A stretch of DNA of 64,000 nucleotides, taken from NCBI RefSeq assembly GCF_015234215.1, contig NZ_JADEKP010000005.1, forward strand, positions 62,001 through 126,000, read 5' to 3'. How positions within the stretch are numbered: position 1 is the first letter of the stretch; every line of letters starts with the position of its first letter. Of the stretch, positions 8,229 to 16,580 are shown in pieces. This stretch comes from Clostridium chrysemydis (GTDB taxonomy: Bacteria; Bacillota; Clostridia; Clostridiales; Clostridiaceae). Position numbers and translations under genes: made by a program. Under the pieces are notes generated by a model that was given only the letters and a program-made list of their open reading frames with translations, did not search any database and had not been told where the DNA came from.

Positions 8229-9627
8229 ATTTTCTTTTTTCTTTTAATCTTGAAAATTCATAAGAAGCATTATTCCTGTCTATAGGTCTAAATAATGGCC
8301 TATAATCTAATATTTCTTTTATTTCTACACTATTTATAATATTCCAAACACTTTCTTTTATTTTAAATGTATCCTTTATCTTTTTGGCTGTATCTGGCAA
8401 GAAGACTTCTAATATATTCGCTATATTTATTAATTCATCTATAGATTTAGCTCTACTCTTATTTTTCTCTTTAATATAGGAGAATAATTCTTTTAAAGAA
8501 GCTCTAAAAGCGCCTTCCTCTATCTTTTCTCCAATACTAAAATAAAGGTTTAAAATCTTGTTTTTATCTTCTTTTGATAAAGTTCTTTTATAAGAATCTA
8601 AATTTACACATTTTATTGTTTCTTTATATAAATTATCAAGTTCTGAAACTAAATCAAAGTTGTTTAAAGTTATAAAATTTCTCCACTTAAAATCAGTATC
8701 TGAATCTTCAGGGCCATTTAAAAGTAAGTAATATCTAATAGAATCAACGTTATACTTAGAAGTTATATAATCTACCCAAACAGCCCAGTTCTTAACCCCT
8801 GAAAAAGGCTTACCTTCAAGCTTTAAATGATTGCTAGAAACTATGCTTAAATTAGGATTTTTAATTCCAAGTGCAGCTAAAATACCTGGGAATATAATTG
8901 TATGAAAAGGTATATTATCTTTGCCGTGAACTAAGTAGATCTTGCTATCTTCATCATCCCAGTAATCATATAAACTTTCATTTGAATCTTCTAAAACTTT
9001 CATAGTTGCAGTTAAGTATCCCATAACAGCCTCAATCCAAACGAAAATCCTCTTATCACTAAATCCATCTATAGGAACTTCAACTCCCCAGTCTATCTCT
9101 TTAGTAACAGCTCTATCACGAAGTCCTTCTTCTAAATACCTTTTTGTTATTTCTTCTGCATTTTTTCTAAATCCTTGCCTTTTTATAAATATCCTCTTTA
9201 TATCATTTTCAAAGTTTGATAGCTTAAAAAATAAATGATTACTTTCTTTATTTGTTTCTCTTTCAAAAGCAACTTTTTCGTATATATATCCTTTATCGTA
9301 AAGCTCTTTTATAAATTCCTTTACTTTTTCTTTATGATAATCTGTTTCCGTGCTTGTAAATAAATCAAAAGAAAAGTTTAAGTCTTTAAAACACTTTAAG
9401 AATTCTTTGTGATATTTTGTATTAGTTTCTTTTGGACTAAGCCCCTCTTCTAATGCTTTTTCTAAAACTAATCTTCCGTGCGCATCGCTTCCTGATATAA
9501 ATATTACATTATCACCCATCATTCTATGATATCTAGCTATAACATCTCCAGGTAAAAGTACTGCAATTCTTCCTAAATGAAGTTTGCTGTTAGAGTACGG
9601 CCAAGCATTCCCAATTACTATATTCAT
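8227..9627 (-). CDS. Degenerate methionyl-tRNA synthetase paralogue (class I aaRS-like)
   Basis: 466 residues with clear similarity to the MetRS catalytic core: NAWPYSNSKLHLGR at the start, SGSDAHG, DWGVEVP, FVWIEAVMGY, HGKDNIPFHT. It departs from true MetRS in three ways. The HIGH-type motif reads HLGR (17-20). The KMSKS loop reads PFSGV (274-278), so the catalytic Lys is gone. The zinc-knuckle cysteines are absent where they should lie (about 120-135), as is the C-terminal OB-fold tRNA-binding domain. The reading frame is intact. It lies 66 nt after metG and may share its T-box transcript. Probably not a normal synthetase; role unknown. Confidence 0.85.
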   Translation of the reverse strand: MNIVIGNAWPYSNSKLHLGRIAVLLPGDVIARYHRMMGDNVIFISGSDAHGRLVLEKALEEGLSPKETNTKYHKEFLKCFKDLNFSFDLFTSTETDYHKEKVKEFIKELYDKGYIYEKVAFERETNKESNHLFFKLSNFENDIKRIFIKRQGFRKNAEEITKRYLEEGLRDRAVTKEIDWGVEVPIDGFSDKRIFVWIEAVMGYLTATMKVLEDSNESLYDYWDDEDSKIYLVHGKDNIPFHTIIFPGILAALGIKNPNLSIVSSNHLKLEGKPFSGVKNWAVWVDYITSKYNVDSIRYYLLLNGPEDSDTDFKWRNFITLNNFDLVSELDNLYKETIKCVNLDSYKRTLSKEDKNKILNLYFSIGEKIEEGAFRASLKELFSYIKEKNKSRAKSIDELINIANILEVFLPDTAKKIKDTFKIKESVWNIINSVEIKEILDYRPLFRPIDRNNASYEFSRLKEKRK

Positions 9628-9693
9628 AAATCCACCACCCCAAAATTTTTATAAAGAAAGCCAGCTTAATTTAAGCTGACTTCCTTAGTTTAA

Positions 9694-11649
9694 TTATCTT
9701 ACTTCGCTACCTGTCGGTAACTTCCCAGGATCTACAAGAGTTAATATACTATCGTCATCTGTTGATGCTGCAAGTATCATACCTTGTGATAATTCTCCTC
9801 TTAATTTTACAGGTTTAAGGTTAGCTACTAATACTACGTATTTTCCGATTAAATCTTCTGGTTTGTAGTGTTTAGCTATTCCTGAAACTACCTGTCTTTC
9901 TTCTCCGTTTAAATCTACTTTTAACTTAAGTAGTTTGTTTGCCTTTTTGATTGGTTCACAATCTATTACTTTAACAACTCTTAAATCAATTTTTGAAAAA
10001 TCGTCTATAGTTATTTCTTCTTTTAAAGGCTTCATTTCCTTTTCTTTTTCCTCTTCTTCTTTAGCTTTTATAGCTTTCATTTGCTCTGCTCTTAAAGCTT
10101 CAAGTTCTTCTAATTTTTTATCTACATCTATTCTTGGGAATAAGCTTTCACCTTTATTAACTTTAGTTCCAGGTGCAGTTCCGTCGAATCCTTCAAGTGA
10201 TTCGAAATCTATAGCTGTTATTCCTAATTGTTCGTTTATCTTTTCTGAAGTTCCAGGTAAGAAAGGTGAAATTAAAACTGATGCAAATCTTAAAGCTTCT
10301 GCTAAATTATATAATACAGTTCCAAGTCTTTCTTTCTTTTCTTCGTCTTTAGCAAGAATCCAAGGTGTAGTTTCATCGATGTACTTATTAGCTCTTCCTA
10401 TAAGTTCAAAGATGATTTCTAAAGCTTTTGGTAGATTTAATTCATCTACTGCTTTTTCTACTTTTTTAGGAGCTTCTAAAGCTAAGTTTATTAATTCATC
10501 GTCTATATCTTCTTTAACTGTTGGTGCAGGTATAACCCCGTCAAAGTATTTCTCTACCATAGCAACTGTTCTTGAAAGTAAGTTTCCAAGGTCATTACAA
10601 AGGTCTGAGTTTATCTTCTTTATGAATACTTCGTTATTGAATAATCCGTCTGCTCCAAAAGGAATCTCTCTTAGTAAGTAGTATCTAACAGCATCTACTC
10701 CAAAGTTTTCAACTAAAGTAACTGGGTCTACTACGTTACCTTTTGATTTTGACATCTTTCCACCGTCTACTAATAACCAACCGTGTCCAAATATCTTTTT
10801 AGGTAATGGTAAATCTAATGCCATAAGCATTATTGGCCAGTATATAGTGTGGAATCTTAAGATATCTTTTCCTATTAGATGAACATCTGCTGGCCAGAAT
10901 TTATCCATTAATTCTTCGTTACCACTTCCATATCCTAATGCTGTTATGTAGTTTGATAATGCATCTATCCAAACATATACAACGTGTTTTTCATCAAAAG
11001 TTACAGGAACACCCCAGTCAAAGCTAGTTCTTGAAACACAAAGGTCTTGTAAACCTGGTCTTAAGAAGTTGTTTAACATTTCATTCTTTCTTGATTCTGG
11101 CTGAATGAAATCTGGGTGATCTTCTATATATTTAATTAATCTATCAGCATATTTGCTCATTTTGAAGAAATAAGCTTCTTCGTATGATGTTTCAACTGGT
11201 CTTCCGCAATCTGGGCATTTACCGTCTACAAGTTGGCTTTCAGTCCAGAAAGATTCACATGGAGTACAGTATAATCCTTCATATGAGCTTTTATAAATAT
11301 CACCTTGGTCATAAAGTTTTTTGAATATTTTTTGTACTGCTTCTACGTGGTAGTAATCAGTAGTTCTTATGAATTTATCATAGTTAACATTCATTAATTT
11401 CCAAAGGTCTTTGATTCCAGCAACTATTTCGTCTACGTGCTCTATAGGCTTTATTCCCTTTTCTTCAGCTATTCTTTGGATTTTTTGACCGTGTTCGTCT
11501 GAACCAGTTAAGAACATTACTTCATATCCTGTTAGTCTCTTAAATCTAGCTATAGCATCTGCAGCTACTGTAGTATAAGTGTTACCAATATGAAGTTTTG
11601 TTGATGGATAGTATATTGGCGTAGTTATATAATATGGTTTTTTACACAT
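9694..11649 (-). CDS. metG: Methionyl-tRNA synthetase with C-terminal tRNA-binding domain
   Basis: 651 residues. Charges tRNA-Met with methionine. Seen: HIGN signature (20-23), a complete zinc knuckle (Cys 128, 131, 145, 148), DWGVPV, KMSKS (298-302), the anticodon-binding helical domain, and a C-terminal OB-fold of the Trbp111/EMAP type (IDDFSKIDLRVVKV, then RQVVSGIAKHY). All motifs that the shorter neighbour lacks are present here. Expression is under a Met-specific T-box leader (11682-11960) and a TTGACA promoter. Confidence 0.98.
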   Translation of the reverse strand: MCKKPYYITTPIYYPSTKLHIGNTYTTVAADAIARFKRLTGYEVMFLTGSDEHGQKIQRIAEEKGIKPIEHVDEIVAGIKDLWKLMNVNYDKFIRTTDYYHVEAVQKIFKKLYDQGDIYKSSYEGLYCTPCESFWTESQLVDGKCPDCGRPVETSYEEAYFFKMSKYADRLIKYIEDHPDFIQPESRKNEMLNNFLRPGLQDLCVSRTSFDWGVPVTFDEKHVVYVWIDALSNYITALGYGSGNEELMDKFWPADVHLIGKDILRFHTIYWPIMLMALDLPLPKKIFGHGWLLVDGGKMSKSKGNVVDPVTLVENFGVDAVRYYLLREIPFGADGLFNNEVFIKKINSDLCNDLGNLLSRTVAMVEKYFDGVIPAPTVKEDIDDELINLALEAPKKVEKAVDELNLPKALEIIFELIGRANKYIDETTPWILAKDEEKKERLGTVLYNLAEALRFASVLISPFLPGTSEKINEQLGITAIDFESLEGFDGTAPGTKVNKGESLFPRIDVDKKLEELEALRAEQMKAIKAKEEEEKEKEMKPLKEEITIDDFSKIDLRVVKVIDCEPIKKANKLLKLKVDLNGEERQVVSGIAKHYKPEDLIGKYVVLVANLKPVKLRGELSQGMILAASTDDDSILTLVDPGKLPTGSEVR

Positions 11650-11681
11650 ATTCTTATCCTCCTTAAAATTTTCTAAACTAT

Positions 11682-11960
11682 AAAAAAACCTCTATGCAAA
11701 ATTTGCATAGAGGCGTTATTAACGCGTTACCACTCTACTTCTTTCTAAATACCTCACGGCAAGAAACTCGTAAGGTGAATCATTTCACCTTTGCAATATA
11801 ACGGTTGCTCCCGTACCAGTCTAACTTTTTATAAAAAGCTCGAAAGGTCTGCTCTCCAAGGCCATCTTCATAAAAGTAATATCACTAGCTTTCACCACGC
11901 CGCTAGCTCTCTTTAGATATTGCATCTTACTACTCTTCTCTTCATTGCATTTATATTTTA
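11682..11960 (-). promoter_or_regulatory. T-box leader, Met specifier, of metG
   Basis: On the minus strand the leader shows the Stem I bulge region with GAGAGC, a specifier ATG at 11863-11865 followed by GCCTTGGAG, and the conserved T-box AGAGTGGTAACGCG (11723-11736). A 12-bp terminator stem CCTCTATGCAAA / TTTGCATAGAGG (11689-11712) with a T-run completes it. Uncharged tRNA-Met should favour the antiterminator and so metG expression. It fills most of the 11650-12012 gap. Confidence 0.95.
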
Positions 11961-11965
11961 AGTAT

Positions 11966-11994
11966 ATGATATTCTAAATATCTTTTTATGTCAA
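11966..11994 (-). promoter_or_regulatory. Predicted promoter of the metG T-box transcript
   Basis: Minus strand TTGACA (11989-11994), 17-nt spacer, TATCAT (11966-11971), directly upstream of the T-box Stem I. Confidence 0.75.
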
Positions 11995-12012
11995 TGACTT
12001 AAAACCTTATAA

Positions 12013-12477
12013 TTATTGATATATAGGTGTATTTTTAGCCTTGTTAGTTTTTAGCTTTTTAAGCCTTTCTTCTACAAAGTCTTTTCTTAAACTTGTTTTT
12101 GTTGGCATATAAAATAAACTGCCCTCATCGTCCTTTGTAACTATATATTCTTCCCTAAGTGCTAAAACTTTAAAACCATTCTTTTTTAGTATATTCATAA
12201 GTTCATTTCTAGATAGTGGTTTAAGTGTTCCGTATGCAGATTCAAAATTCGTAGCAACATCAGTTGCATTAAATTCAGTTGATATAACCATATTTTTAAA
12301 TACAGTATTATCTTTAAAATTTTTATTTAAATATTCTTCTGAATCTTCAAAAATAATCATTAGTCTATCTGTAAGTTCTTCATCTGTGATACTTGAAGAA
12401 TAATATTCAAATATCAATTCCTTGCAACGATTAATTAAATTATCTTCTAAATACTCTAAAAACTTTAATTCATTCAT
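12013..12477 (-). CDS. Hypothetical protein
   Basis: 154 residues from the ATG at 12477 (GGTGAG SD five nt upstream; a GTG at 12486 overlaps the SD and is less likely). Acidic N-terminal half, Lys-rich C terminus (ERLKKLKTNKAKNTPIYQ), no signal or membrane segment, no family recognised. It ends just before the metG promoter and is divergent from the FUSC-type gene. Codon use and a good SD support it as a real gene. Confidence 0.65.
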   Translation of the reverse strand: MNELKFLEYLEDNLINRCKELIFEYYSSSITDEELTDRLMIIFEDSEEYLNKNFKDNTVFKNMVISTEFNATDVATNFESAYGTLKPLSRNELMNILKKNGFKVLALREEYIVTKDDEGSLFYMPTKTSLRKDFVEERLKKLKTNKAKNTPIYQ

Positions 12478-12649
12478 TAAACTCACCAGATTTCTTTCTA
12501 ATATAATTTATCTTCTTAAAATATAGTATAAACAATATATTTAATTATATCATTTGTTATAATTTTTAGTAAATTATTAATGTCTTAAATTATAATTAGT
12601 ATAAATTCTATGTTATAATACAAATTATTATGTGTTAGGAGATTTTTAT

Positions 12650-13153
12650 ATGAAATTGAATATTCACAAAGTAGGTTTACGTAATATTAAAACGGCTCTA
12701 GCTGTTATGATATGTATGGTAATTTTTCAGATTATAGGTAGGGAAAATCCTTTTTATGCATGTATTGCTGCTGTTATCTGTATGAAAGATACTGTTTCTA
12801 GTTCTTTTACTATGGGTAAAAACAGACTTATTGGAACATTAATCGGTGCTTTAACAGGGTTAACTTTAATTTATCTTGTTATAAACTTTACTTTTTTATA
12901 TCACGCATTACCTTTAGTTACTGGACTTGGGATAGTTGTAGCTATCTATATTTGTAATATGTTATACAAACCTGGCTCTGTTTCTATTGCGTGTATCGTT
13001 GTAATCGGGATAATGGTTAACTATGCAGGACCTGAATCTTACTCTTATGCAATAAGTAGAAGTATTGATACAGCTATAGGAATAATCATTGCAATACTGT
13101 TAAATAAGTATTTCAACCCACCTTCTGAAGGTGACGACGAAGACGGAGTATAA
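12650..13153 (+). CDS. FUSC/aromatic-acid-exporter-type membrane protein
   Basis: 167 residues from the ATG at 12650 (TTAGGAG SD eight nt upstream). Four or five membrane segments and the typical GRENPFYACIAAVICMKD and GKNRLIGTLIGALTG motifs of the FUSC_2 / ArAE half-size proteins. The C terminus is acidic (SEGDDEDGV). The members are thought to be small exporters or membrane-stress proteins; the substrate is unknown. An extended -10 (TGTTATAAT near 12611-12619) is a likely promoter. A shared terminator follows. Confidence 0.8.
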   Translation: MKLNIHKVGLRNIKTALAVMICMVIFQIIGRENPFYACIAAVICMKDTVSSSFTMGKNRLIGTLIGALTGLTLIYLVINFTFLYHALPLVTGLGIVVAIYICNMLYKPGSVSIACIVVIGIMVNYAGPESYSYAISRSIDTAIGIIIAILLNKYFNPPSEGDDEDGV

Positions 13154-13191
13154 AAAATAGAGTGCTAAAAATTTTAGCACTCTATTTTTTA
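13153..13191. terminator. Bidirectional terminator between FUSC gene and histidine kinase gene
   Basis: Long stem AAAATAGAGTGCTAAAA / TTTTAGCACTCTATTTT with A- and T-runs on both sides. It overlaps the stop codon of the convergent histidine kinase gene. Confidence 0.9.
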
Positions 13192-14069
13192 TCTAAACTT
13201 TTAAATAATATTTCTATAATTAAACTATCTTCTTCTTTTAAAGCTTTAATTTTTCCACCCATCTTCTCTACTAATGACTTTGAAATAGATAAGCCTAATC
13301 CTGTTCCTGAATTTCCAATTGTATAAAATTCATGAAATAAACTGTTAATATCTATATTAAAGTTTTGTATGTTATTTTTGAAAATTATTTTTATAAACTC
13401 TCCTTCATTAGTAAGGCTTATCTTTAATTTATCCACTCCATACTTTATAGAGTTTGTTAAAAGGTTCTGGAGAACTCTATTTAATAAACTATCATCTATA
13501 TAAACATATGATGGCTTTTTATCTATATAAACATCTAATAAGAATCCATTATTCTCTATAAGGTCTACATTATCAATTATAATATTAGTTAATAGATTTC
13601 CTATATTTTCTCTTTTTAAATTTACTCTCATTTCATCTAACTCAATTATAGATAATTGAAAAAACATATCCGCTAAATTTCTTAGTTCATTTGACTTATT
13701 GCTTATTATATCCATATAAGTTAATTGTTTTTCATTCATATTAGATCTGTCTAATAATTGAAGATATCCTATTATCGATGTTAATGGTGTCCTAAAATCA
13801 TGAGACAGATTTGCTATAGTCCTTTTTAAAGACCTATCTTTTTTTCTTATAGCTAAATTATTTTTTTGGTTTTTTCTTATCATTTTATTTATTTCACTTG
13901 CAATAGATATTGTATCTTTATTTATTAACGGCAAAGTTATAATATCAACTTCATTATTATTTATTTTCTTTAGCTGTTGTAAAATCCTTTTAACTTGATA
14001 CCTTAATGATATTACATACATAATTAACACTATTATAATTAATATAGCTCCTACCAATATAAAATTCAT
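13182..14069 (-). CDS. Sensor histidine kinase of an ABC-transporter-linked two-component system
   Basis: 295 residues with one N-terminal membrane segment (about 3-22) and almost no extracellular part, then a linker, the H-box SHDFRTPL with His 90, N-box (NLLTNSIKYG) and G-box (GTGLGLSISKS). Such short-input kinases often sense through a partner ABC transporter in Firmicute antimicrobial-peptide resistance modules. It is the last gene of the order regulator, ATPase, permease, kinase on the minus strand. The signal is inferred, not seen. Confidence 0.92.
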   Translation of the reverse strand: MNFILVGAILIIIVLIMYVISLRYQVKRILQQLKKINNNEVDIITLPLINKDTISIASEINKMIRKNQKNNLAIRKKDRSLKRTIANLSHDFRTPLTSIIGYLQLLDRSNMNEKQLTYMDIISNKSNELRNLADMFFQLSIIELDEMRVNLKRENIGNLLTNIIIDNVDLIENNGFLLDVYIDKKPSYVYIDDSLLNRVLQNLLTNSIKYGVDKLKISLTNEGEFIKIIFKNNIQNFNIDINSLFHEFYTIGNSGTGLGLSISKSLVEKMGGKIKALKEEDSLIIEILFKSLDKK

Positions 14070-14097
14070 TTTACATCCTCGCTTCTTGAATAATTTT

Positions 14098-14829
14098 TTA
14101 TTTTAAATCATATCTTCTAAATTGAATATATGAAATATAAATCAAAATAAACATAATAATTAAATTTGATAAAAGTAAGAAAATAATATTATCAACAGAT
14201 ATGTCTGCACTTATTATTAATCTTGATTGACTGTTAGCTGTAAGCTTATATATTAAATTTATAAACTCATTACTTTTACTTAATGTAAATAAACATCCTG
14301 TCCCTATTAAAAATGTTAAAATCGAAACACCTATTGTCTTAAGAGTATCTTTAAATAAAAAGGCAAAAAATATCAATAAGCTTATTAAACTAAAATCTAT
14401 AATAACTCTTAAAAATAAAACTCTAACAATATATAATAAAACATTTGAATTAAAATCACAGCCAAATCCATTTGTTAAAGTATTTATAAAAACACTTGTA
14501 ATAGGATAAATAATCATTAAAATTTCAGTAGCTAAAAATGTGATTATTACTTTACTAAAAAATACACTTATTCTGGAATACCCTGATACTATTTGTTGGT
14601 TAATTGTTCTATTTAAGAATTCTCCTCCTATAAATAAGCTTGAAAATATCGCTCCTACAACCATCATAGTTGCAACGTCATACATGCTGCATTCAAACGC
14701 TTTAATTCCTGTTATTGTACCATTCTTATATACATATACTAACTCGATAAATATAACTGCTAAACATATAATCTTAAAAGATAAATTCTTTTTTAATTTA
14801 AAAATTTCTAATTTTAATAGATTAATCAT
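14098..14829 (-). CDS. ABC-2 type permease, probable antimicrobial-peptide exporter subunit
   Basis: 243 residues with about six membrane segments, similar in layout to BcrB/SpaE-type permeases. It starts 8 nt inside the end of the ATPase gene (ATG at 14829, stop of the ATPase at 14822), so the two are translationally coupled and form one transporter. There is only one permease gene here, so a homodimer is likely. Substrate unknown; peptide antibiotic or bacteriocin is an inference from context. Confidence 0.85.
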   Translation of the reverse strand: MINLLKLEIFKLKKNLSFKIICLAVIFIELVYVYKNGTITGIKAFECSMYDVATMMVVGAIFSSLFIGGEFLNRTINQQIVSGYSRISVFFSKVIITFLATEILMIIYPITSVFINTLTNGFGCDFNSNVLLYIVRVLFLRVIIDFSLISLLIFFAFLFKDTLKTIGVSILTFLIGTGCLFTLSKSNEFINLIYKLTANSQSRLIISADISVDNIIFLLLSNLIIMFILIYISYIQFRRYDLK

Positions 14830-15745
14830 TTCTTTTCTCCCCTATTAACTTTATAAAGTATTCCTCTAAACTATCTACCCTTGTATCAATTTTTGTAATA
14901 ATTATTCCTGAACTAGTTAGTTCTTTAGAGATATCTTCTATTTTTTCTAATTTATCATATATCTTTATTAATCCATCTTCATCTACAACAAAATTTTTAA
15001 TATTTAGCTTTGACTCTATTATCGTTGCTGCTAGTCCCGTATCTTTTACCTTTATAGCAATATGCTTTTTGCATTTTTTATTTAACTCATCTAACGTTAA
15101 ACTTTCAATTATCTCACCATCATTTATTATTATATAATATGTTGCAACTTGATATAATTCTGATAATAAATGGCTTGATATTATAATGGTTTTGTTATAT
15201 TCTTCATTTAGTTTTTTTAATAAATTTCTTATTTCAACAATCCCCATAGGATCTAATCCATTTGTTGGCTCATCTAGTATTACTAATCTTGGATTACTTA
15301 ATAGTGCCATAGCAATTCCTAGTCTTTGCTTCATCCCAAGAGAAAAATTTTTAACCTTTTTATTTAAATTATCTTCTAATCCAACTAATTTTATAACTTC
15401 ATCAATAGAATCTGAATCTGGTAATCCCCTACAAATTCTTTCAGTTTCTAAATTTTCATATGCTGTCATGTTATCAAATACAGTTGGCCCTTCAATCAAA
15501 CATCCAATTTTACTTCTTTCACTTTCAATATCTTTTAAAGAACTTTTATTAAATATTTTAATTTCACCGCTTGTTTTAAAAGATAATCCTGTTAGTACCC
15601 TAATTAAACTTGTCTTACCTGCACCGTTTCTACCAATCAAGGCATATATTTTACCTTCCTCTATTTTTAAGTTTATATCTTTTAATAAGGCTATATTTTT
15701 TTTGGTTTTATTTAACCCTACTGTTTCAATTATTAGATTTTTCAA
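14822..15745 (-). CDS. ABC transporter ATP-binding protein (BcrA-type)
   Basis: About 307 residues. Walker A GRNGAGKTS, signature SLGMKQRLG, Walker B LVILDEPTNGLD and the switch His in IISSHLLSE are present. The C-terminal 80 residues form the extra domain typical of drug/bacteriocin-resistance ATPases. Start: a TTG at 15745 lies eight nt after GAGG; an ATG at 15751 and GTG at 15754 are possible but crowd the SD. It lies in the operon between the response regulator and the permease. Confidence 0.92.
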   Translation of the reverse strand: MKNLIIETVGLNKTKKNIALLKDINLKIEEGKIYALIGRNGAGKTSLIRVLTGLSFKTSGEIKIFNKSSLKDIESERSKIGCLIEGPTVFDNMTAYENLETERICRGLPDSDSIDEVIKLVGLEDNLNKKVKNFSLGMKQRLGIAMALLSNPRLVILDEPTNGLDPMGIVEIRNLLKKLNEEYNKTIIISSHLLSELYQVATYYIIINDGEIIESLTLDELNKKCKKHIAIKVKDTGLAATIIESKLNIKNFVVDEDGLIKIYDKLEKIEDISKELTSSGIIITKIDTRVDSLEEYFIKLIGEKRND

Positions 15746-15820
15746 AATCATCACCTCTCTATAAGATTTTATAAATCTTATCTAAAGAAATTCTAAAGTT
15801 CTCTAAATTAATTACTTTAA

Positions 15821-16507
15821 CTAATCCCTACATAGCCTATATCCTAATCCCCAAACTGTCTCTATGTACTTAACCTTATTATTTGCCTTTTTTAACTTAT
15901 TTCTTAAATTACTAATATGAGTATTTAAAATATCATCATTTGCTAAAAACTCATCTTCCCAAAGTCTTTCGTATATATTAACTTTTGAAAATGTTCTCTT
16001 CGGATTTTCTAAAAACATTTTCAAAATTTCATATTCTTTTAATGTTAATTGTATCTCTTTCTCTGAAATTATTAATCTTCTCTCATCAACATTTAATACT
16101 AAATCCTTAAATTCTAAGATATTTTCTTTACCCTTTAATAATTCTTTGTTATATCTTCTGATTACACATTCTACTCTTGCAATTAGTTCTTCTAAATCAA
16201 ATGGTTTTATTAAATAATCATCTGCACCTAACTTTAAAACCTCTATTTTTTTCTTTATTATTCCCTTTGCAGATATAACAATTATAGGTAAACTCCAATT
16301 TCTTCTTATCTCTTCTAATACCTCTTCACCGCTTTTATTAGGTAACATCAAATCTAAAATTATCAAATCGAATTCTCTATTATTTATTTCCTTTAAAGCT
16401 TCTTCTCCTGAAAAAACACTATAAGGTTCGTAATTATTATTTGTTAGTACATCAAATATCAGTTTATTTATTTCTTTATCATCATCAATAATCAATATTC
16501 TGCTCAT
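15821..16507 (-). CDS. OmpR-family response regulator
   Basis: 228 residues. Receiver domain with DDD at 8-10, phosphoacceptor Asp 52 (LIILDLMLP), and Lys in LIKPFD; the C-terminal winged helix (about 125-226) ends in WGLGYRL. First gene of the minus-strand module regulator-ATPase-permease-kinase and thus the likely activator of that operon. SD GAGGGG lies before the ATG. Confidence 0.95.
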   Translation of the reverse strand: MSRILIIDDDKEINKLIFDVLTNNNYEPYSVFSGEEALKEINNREFDLIILDLMLPNKSGEEVLEEIRRNWSLPIIVISAKGIIKKKIEVLKLGADDYLIKPFDLEELIARVECVIRRYNKELLKGKENILEFKDLVLNVDERRLIISEKEIQLTLKEYEILKMFLENPKRTFSKVNIYERLWEDEFLANDDILNTHISNLRNKLKKANNKVKYIETVWGLGYRLCRD

Positions 16508-16580
16508 TTAGTACCCCTCTTTTTAAATTTGGTTAAAAAGAAAAATTAGCTAAATAAATTAGCTAATTTTCTTTAGAAAT

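Noticed and set aside
9935-10681. 248-codon plus-strand reading frame
   Set aside because: Lies wholly inside metG on the other strand; Ser/Phe-rich composition of a shadow frame.
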